Assembly: GCA_021848145.1 (NCBI GenBank)
Contig: JAJZMX010000002.1
Location: 1-64,000 of the forward strand
Direction: 5' to 3'
DNA: 64,000 nucleotides
DNA from: a bacterium
GTDB lineage: Bacteria; Patescibacteriota; Saccharimonadia; Saccharimonadales; UBA4665
The first letter of the stretch is position 1, and every line of letters starts with the position of its first letter. Positions 43,085-52,200 of this stretch are shown in pieces. A program made the position numbers and the translations under genes. Below the pieces are notes generated by a model. It saw only the letters and a list, made by a program, of their open reading frames with translations. It did not search any database and was not told the DNA's origin.

Positions 43085-44389
43085 TTAAGGAGTCAGTCTA
43101 TTTATATCCCTTGGGAAAAGTATGGCCTCTTTTATGTTGCCTAGGCCAATTGTTTTCTCGACTAAGCGGTCAACTCCAAACCCGCAGCCGCCATGAGGTG
43201 GTAGACCGTGTTTGAAAGCCTCTAAATAAAACTTGTATGCCGGGTCGTCACTACTAATACCCGACCCCTTCATCTGTTCCGTAAGGACGTCGTAGCGATG
43301 TTCCCGTTGCGGTACCGTAGCTAATTCAAGCCCCCTAAATAACAGGTCTGCACTTCGTGCGGAATTATCGTCCTTGCTCATGTGGTAAAACTTCATCTTG
43401 CTCTTAGGCAAGTCAGTTGCAAATACCGCTTCGCAACCGTCATGTTCTTTGGCATATTCACATATCCACCTCTCTTCATCAGGGGTAAGATCTATCTCTC
43501 CAGACATATCTTTCTTGTTAGCTTCCCCGTAAAGCTCATGGATGTTTTGCATGCTGTATCGCGGAAATGGCGTTTTTAGGACTAGTTCGGGAGCCTTTAG
43601 TTCGCGCAAAGTATCTGCCTGCTGCTCCCAAACTTTAGTCAGAACATAATAAAGCAGGTCTTGAACCATGTTTAAAACATCATCATGATCTTTTATGAAC
43701 GCCATTTCAATATCCAGCATAGTAACCTCGGATACGTGGCGAGTGGTAGCACTAGGCTCTGCCCTAAATGCCGGCCCTATCTCAAAGACGCGTTCAAACA
43801 CTCCAACCATTACTTGCTTATAAAGCTGGGGACTTTGTGCTAATGAGGCCTGCTTACCAAAATAATCCAGCTTGAATACTTCGGCTCCACCTTCGGCTGC
43901 GTTTGCTACTAGTTTTGGTGTTTGTATCTCTACGAAATCATGGTCGTACAAGAACTGACGGATAAGTTTTAACAAAACCGAACGAACCAAGAAAACTTTA
44001 GCCTCACTAACGTTACGCAGACCTATTGAACGGTGCTCAAATAAAGTATCTAGGTTTTCAGGACGATGGCTTAAAGGTTTGTCGATCTCAACCGGAGGTT
44101 CCTGAGTAACTGGCACCATGATCTCTATTTTTGTGTCATGGAGTTCGATGCCACCCGGGGCCCGAGATTCGCTAACTACTTTTCCTTCTAGTGCCAGAAC
44201 CGTACCAATATGCAGTCCCTTTAGCTTGTCTACCTCAGACTTATCCTTGATAACTGCTTGGACTATGCCGCCACGGTCACGCAGGTTAATGAACGTCAAG
44301 CCGCCAAGTAAACGTTTCTTATGTAGCCATCCTTCAACCCGAACATCTTCTCCAACATGGTCATTTAAATCTTTAGTAAGCAGTCTCAC
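43085..44389 (-). CDS. aspS: Aspartyl-tRNA synthetase, archaeal-type
   Basis: 434 residues. OB-fold anticodon domain with 'VRVEGWLHKKRLLGGLTFIN' and class II motifs: motif 2 'FEIGPAFRAEPSATTRHVSE' and motif 3 'GLPPHGGCGFGVDRLVE'. Length and motif details fit the archaeal/short AspRS (no bacterial insertion domain), of the type often non-discriminating and able to charge tRNA-Asn, in which case Asn-tRNA would need a transamidase. It overlaps the upstream gene by 17 bases. Confidence 0.88.
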   Translation of the reverse strand: MRLLTKDLNDHVGEDVRVEGWLHKKRLLGGLTFINLRDRGGIVQAVIKDKSEVDKLKGLHIGTVLALEGKVVSESRAPGGIELHDTKIEIMVPVTQEPPVEIDKPLSHRPENLDTLFEHRSIGLRNVSEAKVFLVRSVLLKLIRQFLYDHDFVEIQTPKLVANAAEGGAEVFKLDYFGKQASLAQSPQLYKQVMVGVFERVFEIGPAFRAEPSATTRHVSEVTMLDIEMAFIKDHDDVLNMVQDLLYYVLTKVWEQQADTLRELKAPELVLKTPFPRYSMQNIHELYGEANKKDMSGEIDLTPDEERWICEYAKEHDGCEAVFATDLPKSKMKFYHMSKDDNSARSADLLFRGLELATVPQREHRYDVLTEQMKGSGISSDDPAYKFYLEAFKHGLPPHGGCGFGVDRLVEKTIGLGNIKEAILFPRDINRLTP

Positions 44390-45386
44390 TTTTTGCCATC
44401 TCCTTATCTTTAGTCTCTACAGTTTGTCCTAGTTTATCTGGGTTATCCTCTACTTCAATTGGTTCTTCACTTGCAATGAATGATCCCAATATATCCTTCA
44501 GTGTTATAGTACCGACCACGCTGCTATCCCTATCGGTAACAATAAGTAGTGGTAAAGGCGAATCAGCAAATTGTAGCAAAGCTGCTTCAATAGATGAATC
44601 CTCGCTTGCTGTTTCTACTTTTTCCTGCATATAATCTCCCACTAATCCGTTGCTATGCAAGCCGACTGCATCCCTAGATATAACACCAACTACATGATGG
44701 CTGTTTTTGCTAGCAGTAACCGCAAAAGCCGTTTGTTCAGACCGATGCATTTCATCAAGCAGCTTAGGGCCAATTGGTTCTTCCCTATTAAGCCTCATAG
44801 ACTTTTTCCATGGACGCATATATTCTCTAACTTTGGCCTCTTCAATGGCGATTATTTTTCCTAGCCTCAATAACTGATTAACAGATATACGGTTATCTTC
44901 TTGGCGAACCTGGCGTTGCAACAGCTCCCTCAGATCTTCATTCTCGTACACCCTTGTATGCGGACCTTGATAGCGATCCTGAATTTTTTCAAGATATTTA
45001 AGGGCGGGATAGCTCCAATTTAGAAACCAAATGAAAAAAGGCGTCAATTTCTGGGCAAGTTTCTGACTAAACGAAGATGCCTGACGATTTGGTATCCAAG
45101 AAAAAGCTAGCCAAATCCAAATCACTGCTAACGACAAGCCTAAAGGAAGCGGGGCTTTACGGTTAAACATGATTACTGCAAGAGAGCTGCATATTGCCAT
45201 CAATAGCCAGAGGAACCCTCTGAAGGCAGGAAAAGATGCAGCCGGATAGATAGCACGAGCAAAGCCATCACCTCGCGCTGCCTGTCGCTTCAACTCATAA
45301 GAAGGCAAGCTGAAATAGGCTTTCCTGAGCATTAATAATATAAGCGCTATTAATAAGCAAACCGCTGCAGTAACGAGATCGGCCAT
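44373..45386 (-). CDS. CorC/CNNM-like CBS-domain membrane protein
   Basis: 337 residues. Three or four hydrophobic segments in the first 135 residues, then 'LLRLGKIIAIEEAKVREYMR' linker and two CBS motifs ('AFAVTASKNSHHVVGVISRD' and 'PLPLLIVTDRDSSVVGTITL'). This is the plan of DUF21/CBS ion-transport proteins, though the membrane part is not fully canonical. CBS pairs sense adenine nucleotides. It begins just upstream of aspS and overlaps it. Confidence 0.75.
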   Translation of the reverse strand: MADLVTAAVCLLIALILLMLRKAYFSLPSYELKRQAARGDGFARAIYPAASFPAFRGFLWLLMAICSSLAVIMFNRKAPLPLGLSLAVIWIWLAFSWIPNRQASSFSQKLAQKLTPFFIWFLNWSYPALKYLEKIQDRYQGPHTRVYENEDLRELLQRQVRQEDNRISVNQLLRLGKIIAIEEAKVREYMRPWKKSMRLNREEPIGPKLLDEMHRSEQTAFAVTASKNSHHVVGVISRDAVGLHSNGLVGDYMQEKVETASEDSSIEAALLQFADSPLPLLIVTDRDSSVVGTITLKDILGSFIASEEPIEVEDNPDKLGQTVETKDKEMAKSETAY

Positions 45387-45475
45387 ATGTTCAATCTTAA
45401 CATTTTTAGCTTTAGCCCAGGTCGGTTTGCTAAATTATTTGTTATACTTAGTTCAAGATAACAAGGGAGAGAGAA

Positions 45476-46192
45476 GTGAGTAAGTCCTTTTGGGGGTTTT
45501 TAGCGGCTATCGTAGTGGTCTTCGGTTTAGTATTTTTCTTTACTCATAAAAGTTCGACCAACAACAGTAGTGGTAGCAAGCCTACTCAACATATCGAAGG
45601 GGACACATCCTCAAATATTAAACTAGTAGAATATGGGGATTACCAGTGTCCTTACTGTGGTGAAGTTTATCCAGTTCTACAACAGGTGCTTCCAAAATAT
45701 TTAAACAAAATCTCTTTTCAGTTTAGGAACTTCCCGCTAACAAATCTTCACCCGAATGCTTACGCCGGAGCTAGGGCAGCCGAAGCTGCAGGCCTAATGG
45801 GAAAGTTCTGGCAAATGCACAATAAGCTGTACGAGGAGAACGTGACTTACTATAGCGACCAACAGACTGGCACTAAGTTTAATACCTGGATTAATGCCAG
45901 CAATCCTCTACCAGAGTTTGACTCATACGCCAAACAGCTAGGCCTAAACGTTACCCAGTTCAATAAGTACTACAACAGCAACCGTGTAAACAACGCCATT
46001 GAAGCAGACATGACTGCTGGCAATAACCTAAACGTCCAAGGCACTCCTACATTCTTCTTAAACGGCAAAAACATAGGAAACCCCGCAACGGTAAGCGGCT
46101 TTGAAAAGGAAATCAATGCCGCAATCGCCAATAACGGCAAAATTTCATCGACTACTAAGACAAAAACTAGTACAAACCAGACTAAGAAGTAA
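45476..46192 (+). CDS. DsbA-family thiol oxidoreductase
   Basis: 238 residues from GTG 45476 (GGGAGAG upstream; extended -10 TGT-TATACT at about 45446). N-terminal membrane anchor about residues 4-22. 'VEYGDYQCPYCGEVYPVLQQ' carries the CPYC active site, 'FQFRNFPLTNLHPNAYAGAR' and 'VQGTPTFFLNG' the conserved cis-Pro region. Likely oxidises cysteines in secreted proteins; several neighbours have paired extracytoplasmic Cys. Charged/Thr-rich tail. Confidence 0.9.
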   Translation: MSKSFWGFLAAIVVVFGLVFFFTHKSSTNNSSGSKPTQHIEGDTSSNIKLVEYGDYQCPYCGEVYPVLQQVLPKYLNKISFQFRNFPLTNLHPNAYAGARAAEAAGLMGKFWQMHNKLYEENVTYYSDQQTGTKFNTWINASNPLPEFDSYAKQLGLNVTQFNKYYNSNRVNNAIEADMTAGNNLNVQGTPTFFLNGKNIGNPATVSGFEKEINAAIANNGKISSTTKTKTSTNQTKK

Positions 46193-46194
46193 GT

Positions 46195-46287
46195 CTAGTA
46201 ATATATAAACTGCTGCCAGTTAGGACGTGGAACTACCCTAACTTCTACAGTTTGCTCCTGGTCGCTGCTTTTAACATGTATTAACAT
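46195..46287 (-). CDS. Candidate 30-residue peptide after a structured leader
   Basis: Short frame from ATG 46287: 'MLIHVKSSDQEQTVEVRVVP' and 10 more residues ending 'QQFIYY', stop just beyond the convergent dsbA-like gene. Amino-acid composition looks protein-like, but there is no Shine-Dalgarno. It is preceded by a near-consensus promoter (46442-46413) and a ~120-base leader with inverted repeats. It may instead be only the tail of a structured RNA. Confidence 0.4.
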   Translation of the reverse strand: MLIHVKSSDQEQTVEVRVVPRPNWQQFIYY

Positions 46288-46412
46288 TTTATTTTTGTTT
46301 AAGGGTCCCCTTCACCGACCCATTATCCCAGGCCGAATATAACCTTGAGATAAAGCCTTTTAGTTTTAAGTTTTTTATCTTTTAGGCTTAGCGCCTATGT
46401 AAGAATGGGCTG

Positions 46413-46442
46413 ATTGTAGCTAAAAATTTACACCTTTGTCAA
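46413..46442 (-). promoter_or_regulatory. Near-consensus orphan promoter
   Basis: Minus strand TTGACA (46442-46437), 18 bases, TACAAT (46418-46413). It faces left into 46193-46406, a 210-base stretch with no large gene. The leader has AAGCCT/AGGCTT and GATAAA/TTTATC arms that overlap (alternative pairings), GGGTC/GACCC and AGTTAGG/CCTAACT. The remaining 46443-46542 shows nothing except AAGGAGT/ACTCCTT arms (46441-46469). Confidence 0.6.
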
Positions 46443-46542
46443 GGAGTTAATTTGTGTATTCGACTCCTTTTAATAAAGATAACCATTAACACCTTAGGGT
46501 TTATGCTAAAAATACTGCGAACAATAAATTTACAACCACGTT

Positions 46543-47130
46543 TTAGGCTAGTGAAATGTATAGCCAATTGCTATCACTATACCTTCTGACACTTGAAAGA
46601 AGTCCATCTGCCTCTTGTTGACTACGCAAAGCCTCACGTATCTTGGTCGAAGATACGCTGGGAGCATAGCTCTTTATTAAATACATGGTCTTTGGCTGTC
46701 TTGGAAGTTCCTTAATCCATTGATCAACCATTGGCTCATCACCAGCCCTAATACCAACAACCAGTTCAGAGTATTTGAGCAAGGTATCGACTTTTGGCCA
46801 ATTTTTTATGTTTTCAAGGTTATCTGACCCCATTAAGAACACAAGGCTTGCGCCAAAGAACTGATTCCTAAGTTTAGGCAGGGTCTTCTCTACACTAAAA
46901 CTAACATCACTGTTTTCAATTAGACCAAAACTGTTATATGGGCGTATAGCCTGCCTTACCATCGCTACACGATGTCCAAAATGAGCAATGTCTGTTTTAT
47001 TTGGCCTATAGCGTTCTGGCATAAAAAATACCTTATCTAAGTTTGCCTTCTTAACAGACTGCAGAGCAAAGGCTATGTGTCCTGCATGTACTGGATTAAA
47101 AGTGCCACTGTATATACCTACCCTTTTCAT
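46543..47130 (-). CDS. nadD: Nicotinate-nucleotide adenylyltransferase NadD
   Basis: 195 residues from ATG 47130. 'VGIYSGTFNPVHAGHIAFAL' holds the HxGH nucleotidyltransferase motif, 'FFMPERYRPNK' and 'LVFLMGSDNLENIKNWPK' the substrate region and 'SVSSTKIREAL' the ISSTxIR motif. It makes deamido-NAD. Its ATG overlaps the stop of the zinc-ribbon gene (ATGA), so they are translationally coupled. Confidence 0.92.
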   Translation of the reverse strand: MKRVGIYSGTFNPVHAGHIAFALQSVKKANLDKVFFMPERYRPNKTDIAHFGHRVAMVRQAIRPYNSFGLIENSDVSFSVEKTLPKLRNQFFGASLVFLMGSDNLENIKNWPKVDTLLKYSELVVGIRAGDEPMVDQWIKELPRQPKTMYLIKSYAPSVSSTKIREALRSQQEADGLLSSVRRYSDSNWLYISLA

Positions 47131-47306
47131 GATTCCTGTGGGCCTCCCTCGCAACATTTAGTAGGCAACTTGCATTCTGGACAAACATAGTGACCGTGTA
47201 TTGGCATTAGCGGGTAGGCACCGCAATTATCACAGATAAGGTAAGGAGAGCAAACAGGATTGGTTTCTTCATCTAATTTAATGTCTTGGTCAGAATCTTT
47301 ACCCAT
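47127..47306 (-). CDS. Small zinc-ribbon protein, 59 aa
   Basis: ATG 47306 to TGA 47127. Cys19, Cys25/Cys28 ('CDNCGAYP'), Cys42/Cys45 ('CPECK') and Cys51/Cys52 give at least one zinc ribbon. The stop overlaps the nadD start. TAGAAT (47313-47318, minus strand) ends six bases before the ATG, another leaderless start. Such proteins often bind nucleic acid; function unknown. Confidence 0.75.
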   Translation of the reverse strand: MGKDSDQDIKLDEETNPVCSPYLICDNCGAYPLMPIHGHYVCPECKLPTKCCEGGPQES

Positions 47307-47351
47307 ACTCTAATTCTACTATTTTCTGGAGCTGAAAACGCTGTAATTTTA

Positions 47352-48560
47352 TTAAGCTTTATATGTCTTGGACTTATTGCACTTAGCGCAAGTTATGATT
47401 TTTTCAGTTCCTTTGTATTCTATAGTGGCGTCAACTCCGGGTTTATGGCACAAAGGACAAGTGACACACTTCATGACTTCGGTTTTGCTACTACTTGAGC
47501 CAAATATTGCTCCGTGAATATCGGCCGCAGATTCGCCGAGAACCGAATCATCAAAACCGATGGACCCGCCACACCCAAACAACACCTTCCTTGAAACGAC
47601 AAACTCTCGGTATGCTTGCCAGACTTCAGTTGATAGCTGTCTTTGAATGTATACATTGCTGACACCAGATCGCTTTAAGTTTACGCCTTCATTTCTGTCT
47701 AACCTCTTCTTCATCAATGCCCATACGCCATAAATATGCCTCTTTGTAGCTTTTTCTAGCTCAACATAGTCATTCCTTCCCGCGGCAATTGCTTCCAGGC
47801 CATTTAGCAGATATTCAACTAAATCACTGTTAGAAGAAACGGTCTTCCATGCGTTTTCATAACGCTCGGCTTCACTCCTGCCCGCATAAAACCTGCCCCC
47901 ATATTTAGTGGACAGCGTTAAATCGTGAACCTCTACTAGATCGTCAAGGCTGAGAGCATCATTTTTTGCTAAGGCATCCATTATGCTATACATTGCGTCT
48001 TCATCACTCTTATCTAGTGTTTGTGATTCCAAACAGATTGACCCGTCTTCAAGACAAGAGGCTTGGTAAACATAGCCCATTTTGCGTTCAGGGTTCATCC
48101 CACGGCTAGCTAGAAAACCGGGGCCATATTTTTGTTCAATATCTTCTGGATAGGCATTAATCCAGATATGGCGTTCACCAGGAATAAGCTTTTGTATTTG
48201 TTCAAAATGGTAGCGGTCTTTTTCTGCCCAGCCAACCAAGAATTCACATCTAGAATCTATACTGGCATCATGCCTTGCAGCATCAAGCCCAGCTTCTATC
48301 ATTTCAGCGTATGGCCGCCATTTAGCTTCGTTAAAATAAGCCAGCTCACCGTTTACACGCTTGAGCTTAAAACTAGTCCTCGAGGCCCGGTCTATACCTT
48401 CGGTTATAAAGCTAAGTTGTTCGTTGCATACCTGTTCCCTAGTTTCAGGCAAAACATAACCATAATTTTCCAAGTCAAACTTTAGGGAATTAACATTAGC
48501 AAGAATATTAAATGAGTGGTAGTTCTCTTTTTCTATTTTTTTTTGTGTTAAAGTTTCCAT
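47352..48560 (-). CDS. B12-riboswitch-controlled protein of unknown function
   Basis: 402 residues from ATG 48560. No signal peptide or membrane helix. The first ~300 residues are mixed, with 'ERHIWINAYPEDIEQKYGPG', 'GYVYQASCLEDGSICLE' and 'YGGRFYAGRSEAERYENAWK'; later 'RKVLFGCGGSIGFDD' and a C-terminal zinc ribbon with Cys365, Cys368, Cys371 and Cys391, Cys394. I do not recognise the family. The riboswitch upstream implies a role connected with cobalamin supply or with a B12-independent alternative route. The ATG at 48602 is rejected: it lies in the terminator stem. Confidence 0.7.
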   Translation of the reverse strand: METLTQKKIEKENYHSFNILANVNSLKFDLENYGYVLPETREQVCNEQLSFITEGIDRASRTSFKLKRVNGELAYFNEAKWRPYAEMIEAGLDAARHDASIDSRCEFLVGWAEKDRYHFEQIQKLIPGERHIWINAYPEDIEQKYGPGFLASRGMNPERKMGYVYQASCLEDGSICLESQTLDKSDEDAMYSIMDALAKNDALSLDDLVEVHDLTLSTKYGGRFYAGRSEAERYENAWKTVSSNSDLVEYLLNGLEAIAAGRNDYVELEKATKRHIYGVWALMKKRLDRNEGVNLKRSGVSNVYIQRQLSTEVWQAYREFVVSRKVLFGCGGSIGFDDSVLGESAADIHGAIFGSSSSKTEVMKCVTCPLCHKPGVDATIEYKGTEKIITCAKCNKSKTYKA

Positions 48561-48573
48561 TTGAATAAAAAAT

Positions 48574-48742
48574 GCCCTTGCTCTTTCGGGGGCAAGGGCC
48601 ATTAATTTCTTAATACCAATGCTCTTGCTCGAGAGACTTAAACTACCGTATCTGGCTTACTAATATTTAGCTTACAGTTGCGGCACAGCCCAGGAATTAC
48701 ACCTGGTTCCGGTATTTGTTCTGTTAAAGTGTCTCTAGTGTA
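48574..48742 (-). promoter_or_regulatory. Cobalamin riboswitch with terminator platform
   Basis: Minus strand. Core motifs: GGAACCAGGTGTAATTCC, CTGTGCCGCAACTGTAAGC and the B12-box GCCAGATAC (48656-48648). P1 pairs AGAGAC (48736-48731) with GTCTCT (48637-48632). Expression platform: GCCCTTGC/GCAAGGGC hairpin (48599-48592 with 48581-48574) followed by ATTTTTTATT, a terminator. GCAAGAGC (48628-48621) can pair with GCCCTTGC (48599-48592) as antiterminator. A TATGGT (48754-48749) fits a start near 48742. Confidence 0.9.
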
Positions 48743-48784
48743 GCACAAACCATACCCACACTACATATAGTATTAATTACCGCG

Positions 48785-49246
48785 TTAAGTAGACAACCGC
48801 CCTTTTAGCTCTTTAAGGCGAGGACTGAAACTCTGAGCAGCACCCTCAAGCCCCAACACCTTCAGGGCACCTACTAATACTATTAAGTTGTCTACTTCTT
48901 GAGCCATCGGGGCGGCAGACTGTTCCACTTCCTTAAATAAGTGTTCGATCTTTTCTACCAGCCATTTCTCTTCTCCAGGCGAAACTTCATTGGTTAAAAG
49001 GGTTTTAGATGGGTTAGAGTCCACTACTTCTAATGATCTGGCTGAGTGGTCACGCTTAATTAGATGTCCCCGCTTAATGAGGCTGTTAACATGAAGTGCC
49101 ACAGTAGCAACTGAAGTGTAGTTTAGCCCATTCATTATTTCTCTATAGCTAGGACTATATCCGTGTTCAGCTATGAAAGCACTAATGAAGCTAAGCAGTT
49201 CCCTCTGCTTCTTGGTTGGCCTAACCTGGTTTTTATTTTCGTTCAT
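48785..49246 (-). CDS. LexA-like DNA-binding protein without peptidase
   Basis: 153 residues. Residues about 8-75 match the LexA N-terminal winged helix: 'RPTKKQRELLSFISAFIAEH', 'GYSPSYREIM', 'SVATVALHVNSLIKRGHL' and 'HSARSLEVV'. The S24-type Ser-Lys peptidase domain is absent; the C-terminal half is helical. It starts two bases after the alpha-2-macroglobulin-like gene, so they are coupled. It could be an autonomous regulator; SOS cleavage is not possible without the peptidase. Confidence 0.82.
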   Translation of the reverse strand: MNENKNQVRPTKKQRELLSFISAFIAEHGYSPSYREIMNGLNYTSVATVALHVNSLIKRGHLIKRDHSARSLEVVDSNPSKTLLTNEVSPGEEKWLVEKIEHLFKEVEQSAAPMAQEVDNLIVLVGALKVLGLEGAAQSFSPRLKELKGRLST

Positions 49247-49248
49247 TA

Positions 49249-52200
49249 CTAATTAGCTGTGAACTCAATTTGTTTCTGGGCAACTTGTGTACCTGAACTC
49301 ATCGAATAAACATTGACTATCCAGTTACCCTTTGGTGGATTAAAGCTAATACTGGCACTCCCTGACGTATTCGTTGAAAGGCTTGGATCCCAGTAAAGAG
49401 TATTCCCAATCGCTGCAGCAAAGCTTGGCAGTTGTCCGCCCCCGCCACCACACCTACCACCACCACTACCAATAGGCGATAGAGAGGAAGAAGAGCTTGT
49501 CATTATCGGTCTCGGGTTATACAAGACATTAAACATATTTGGGTTTACTGAGCGGCTTAAGTCATAAGCATTTGCACTAACAACATCGACTATTAAGTTA
49601 CTCTGTAGTGGGTTGCCATTTGAATCAGTAGTATTCAATGTAAGTGTTAGTGGCTGATTGGCTTTAACACTAGAAGATAAACCCGAGACGCTAATATTCG
49701 CCAGCTTTGATGGGTTATTCACGGTAAAGTTAACACCCTCTGAATGATATACGCCATTTAAGAAGTAATTAAAGGTTAGGGCAAAAGAAGGCGCCATATT
49801 GCTTGTTACATTAAAACTAAATGAATTTGCGCCTGGCTTAAGACTTAACATTTGTGGATCATATACCCTCCCACGATCCATACTAACTAGCGTCCTAATT
49901 GCGCTTGGCGAGTTAATTGTAAGATTGACAGTATCGCCAATTTTAACTACGCCGGAAGATCCAGACACATTAAGATTAAAGAGGCCTTGGGAACTAGTAT
50001 CGAAGTTACCAATAGTGGACGAATCCTGAACAGAGTAGTAGCCCGTAGCATTAACAATGTTTCCATATTGGTCCTTTGCCGACAGAGTTAATTGCATACC
50101 ATCCTTGCTGGAAAGTTCAGAACTTGGAATGTCAAGTACTGCTTGCCCATTCGATCCAGTCGTTAGTGACCCCTTAGCAAGTACAGAGCTAGTGTTGGTA
50201 TCGGTTAGAACATAGTTAACTCCTTCAGCGCCCATAGGGCTACCACTAAGGGTGTTGACGTAGATTGTCGTTTTTAGGTCTGACCCCACTGGTACCATTG
50301 TTCTCCCAAGTCCCAAGTTAATGACTGCATCCCCTTGATGCACTATAGCCGTTGCACCTCCTGCAGCACCTACGCCGCTAACACCCGGCATACTGGCTTG
50401 AATGTTAACAAGTTGACTGCTGCCATCTGAAGGCAAGATTGACGGGTCAATGGCATAAGTGGCTTGTCCTTGTGAATTAAGCGTAATGGTTTTAGGGCTG
50501 CCAGGAAGTTCATTTCCTACATACCCAAAATTCTCTAAGTTTGCAGATGGGTTATTTTCATAATAATTTTGGGAATAAATATGGACTTCGACTTGTTGGT
50601 TAGACAACGGTTGTCCTGAAGAATTAGTTGCAGTTATCTGAGCAACTATTTTGTCGTTTGGTAGATACTGTGACTGGTTGAAACTAACCTTTACACTATC
50701 GCTGGCGTTTACGCCAGGTGTAAGAGAAAAACTAGAAAGGGGGATATCGTTAACTGGATTGCCGTCCGGCGCCGCCAGAAAAAGCTGAAACTGATCAAAA
50801 GCATCCCCGCTTGTTAGCCAACTTGAATTAGGTTGGAATGAACCACTAAACATGCCGTTTGAGTCAACCGGCAACGTAATGCTATATAGGGGCGTTCCTC
50901 CTTTATATGTCGCAACGTAAACCTTCACCGTACCACCGCCCGGATTTACGTACTGAGCATCGTTGTCATTACGAACGTATCCGGCAAACTTGACTATACC
51001 ACCTACTTTATATGTGGGCTTATTGGTAACCGCATAAGCTTGTTGGGCAGTACTTAAGTTCTGGTCGACGCGGATATCCCCACCACTATCTAAAATGTTA
51101 ATTGGAATTATTGCAGTTTCGTTAGCGCTTTTTGCAACCGCAACATCAACACTAGGATTATAAGGAAAATTAATAGTAGTTAATCCGTTGACGTTTTGTT
51201 CCTTTAGCAAGTTCACACTTCCGTTTAAGTTATAGAAGCTAACATTTGCTGCTTGGTCTTGTGAACTAGCAAAGCTCTGGGCATCCAGTATAATCTTCTG
51301 GTCATCTTGCCTTAATAAGACACCAAAATTAGCAAAGTCGATCCAGACCATACCAACTTCCTTGCCACTAGAATTTGTTGCTACCAGAACATATAGGCCA
51401 TCAGGTTCTTTAACATTAAAGGTTGAGTTATTTACTAAGCCCGTCTTACTCGTAATCTGAGTAAGACCAGATGTTGATACTGCTAAATCGTTAAATTGGG
51501 GGAAGTTATAGCTTGAGCTACCCGTTTTTGTATATACGAGAGAACTTAATAAGTCTGAGACATCCCCTTTATATAAGGCAACGCTTGCAGTTTTACCTAC
51601 ATTAGGACCAAAGAGTAGTGTGTAGTTAACGGTTTGGCCAGACTGCATTGACGTAAGCTGATCTATCAGACCATTTTGATCCTGAAAAACTATACTGTTG
51701 CCTGGAATCGAGGTCCTGAATTTATACAACGTAGGAGTTCCCAGAAGAGATCCTTGATTGCTAGCAAAGGTACCATTTATCATGACACTAACCTTAGTGC
51801 CTTGCGGAAAGGGTTGATCAGGTTTGAAAATAATTTGGTCTGGACCCTTGCCTTCTTCGTATTTACCATTAACTACAGGCGTCAAAAACATATTGTTAAT
51901 CATCTTGGCTGCAGTGACAGGTTGGTTGAAGTTCAACACTATTTCCGAGGACGTATTAACGTTCGTAGCACCTTTAGCGGGAATAGTTGAGACAAGCTTA
52001 AAGGGAACTACTTTTAGTTTAAAACTGCTGTTTATAACCGATGGCTTGCTATTGTTTAAGCCAAAACGCCAATAAGATAAGCCGCCGATTATAACAATAA
52101 ATAAAGCAAGCAGAAGCACCGTGACTGGCCTTGCCTGTTTGCCAAGACGTCGCCTAATGAAAGGTGGCAAGAGGCGTTCAACCCTAAACTTTGATTGTTT

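Noticed and set aside
46193-46542. tmRNA, SRP RNA or RNase P RNA in this gap
   Set aside because: No tag reading frame ending in Ala-Ala, no SRP GGAAG loop, no conserved RNase P core.
48561-48602. N-terminal extension of the riboswitch-controlled protein from ATG 48602
   Set aside because: That stretch is the terminator hairpin and T-tract; translation from there would be incompatible with the switch.
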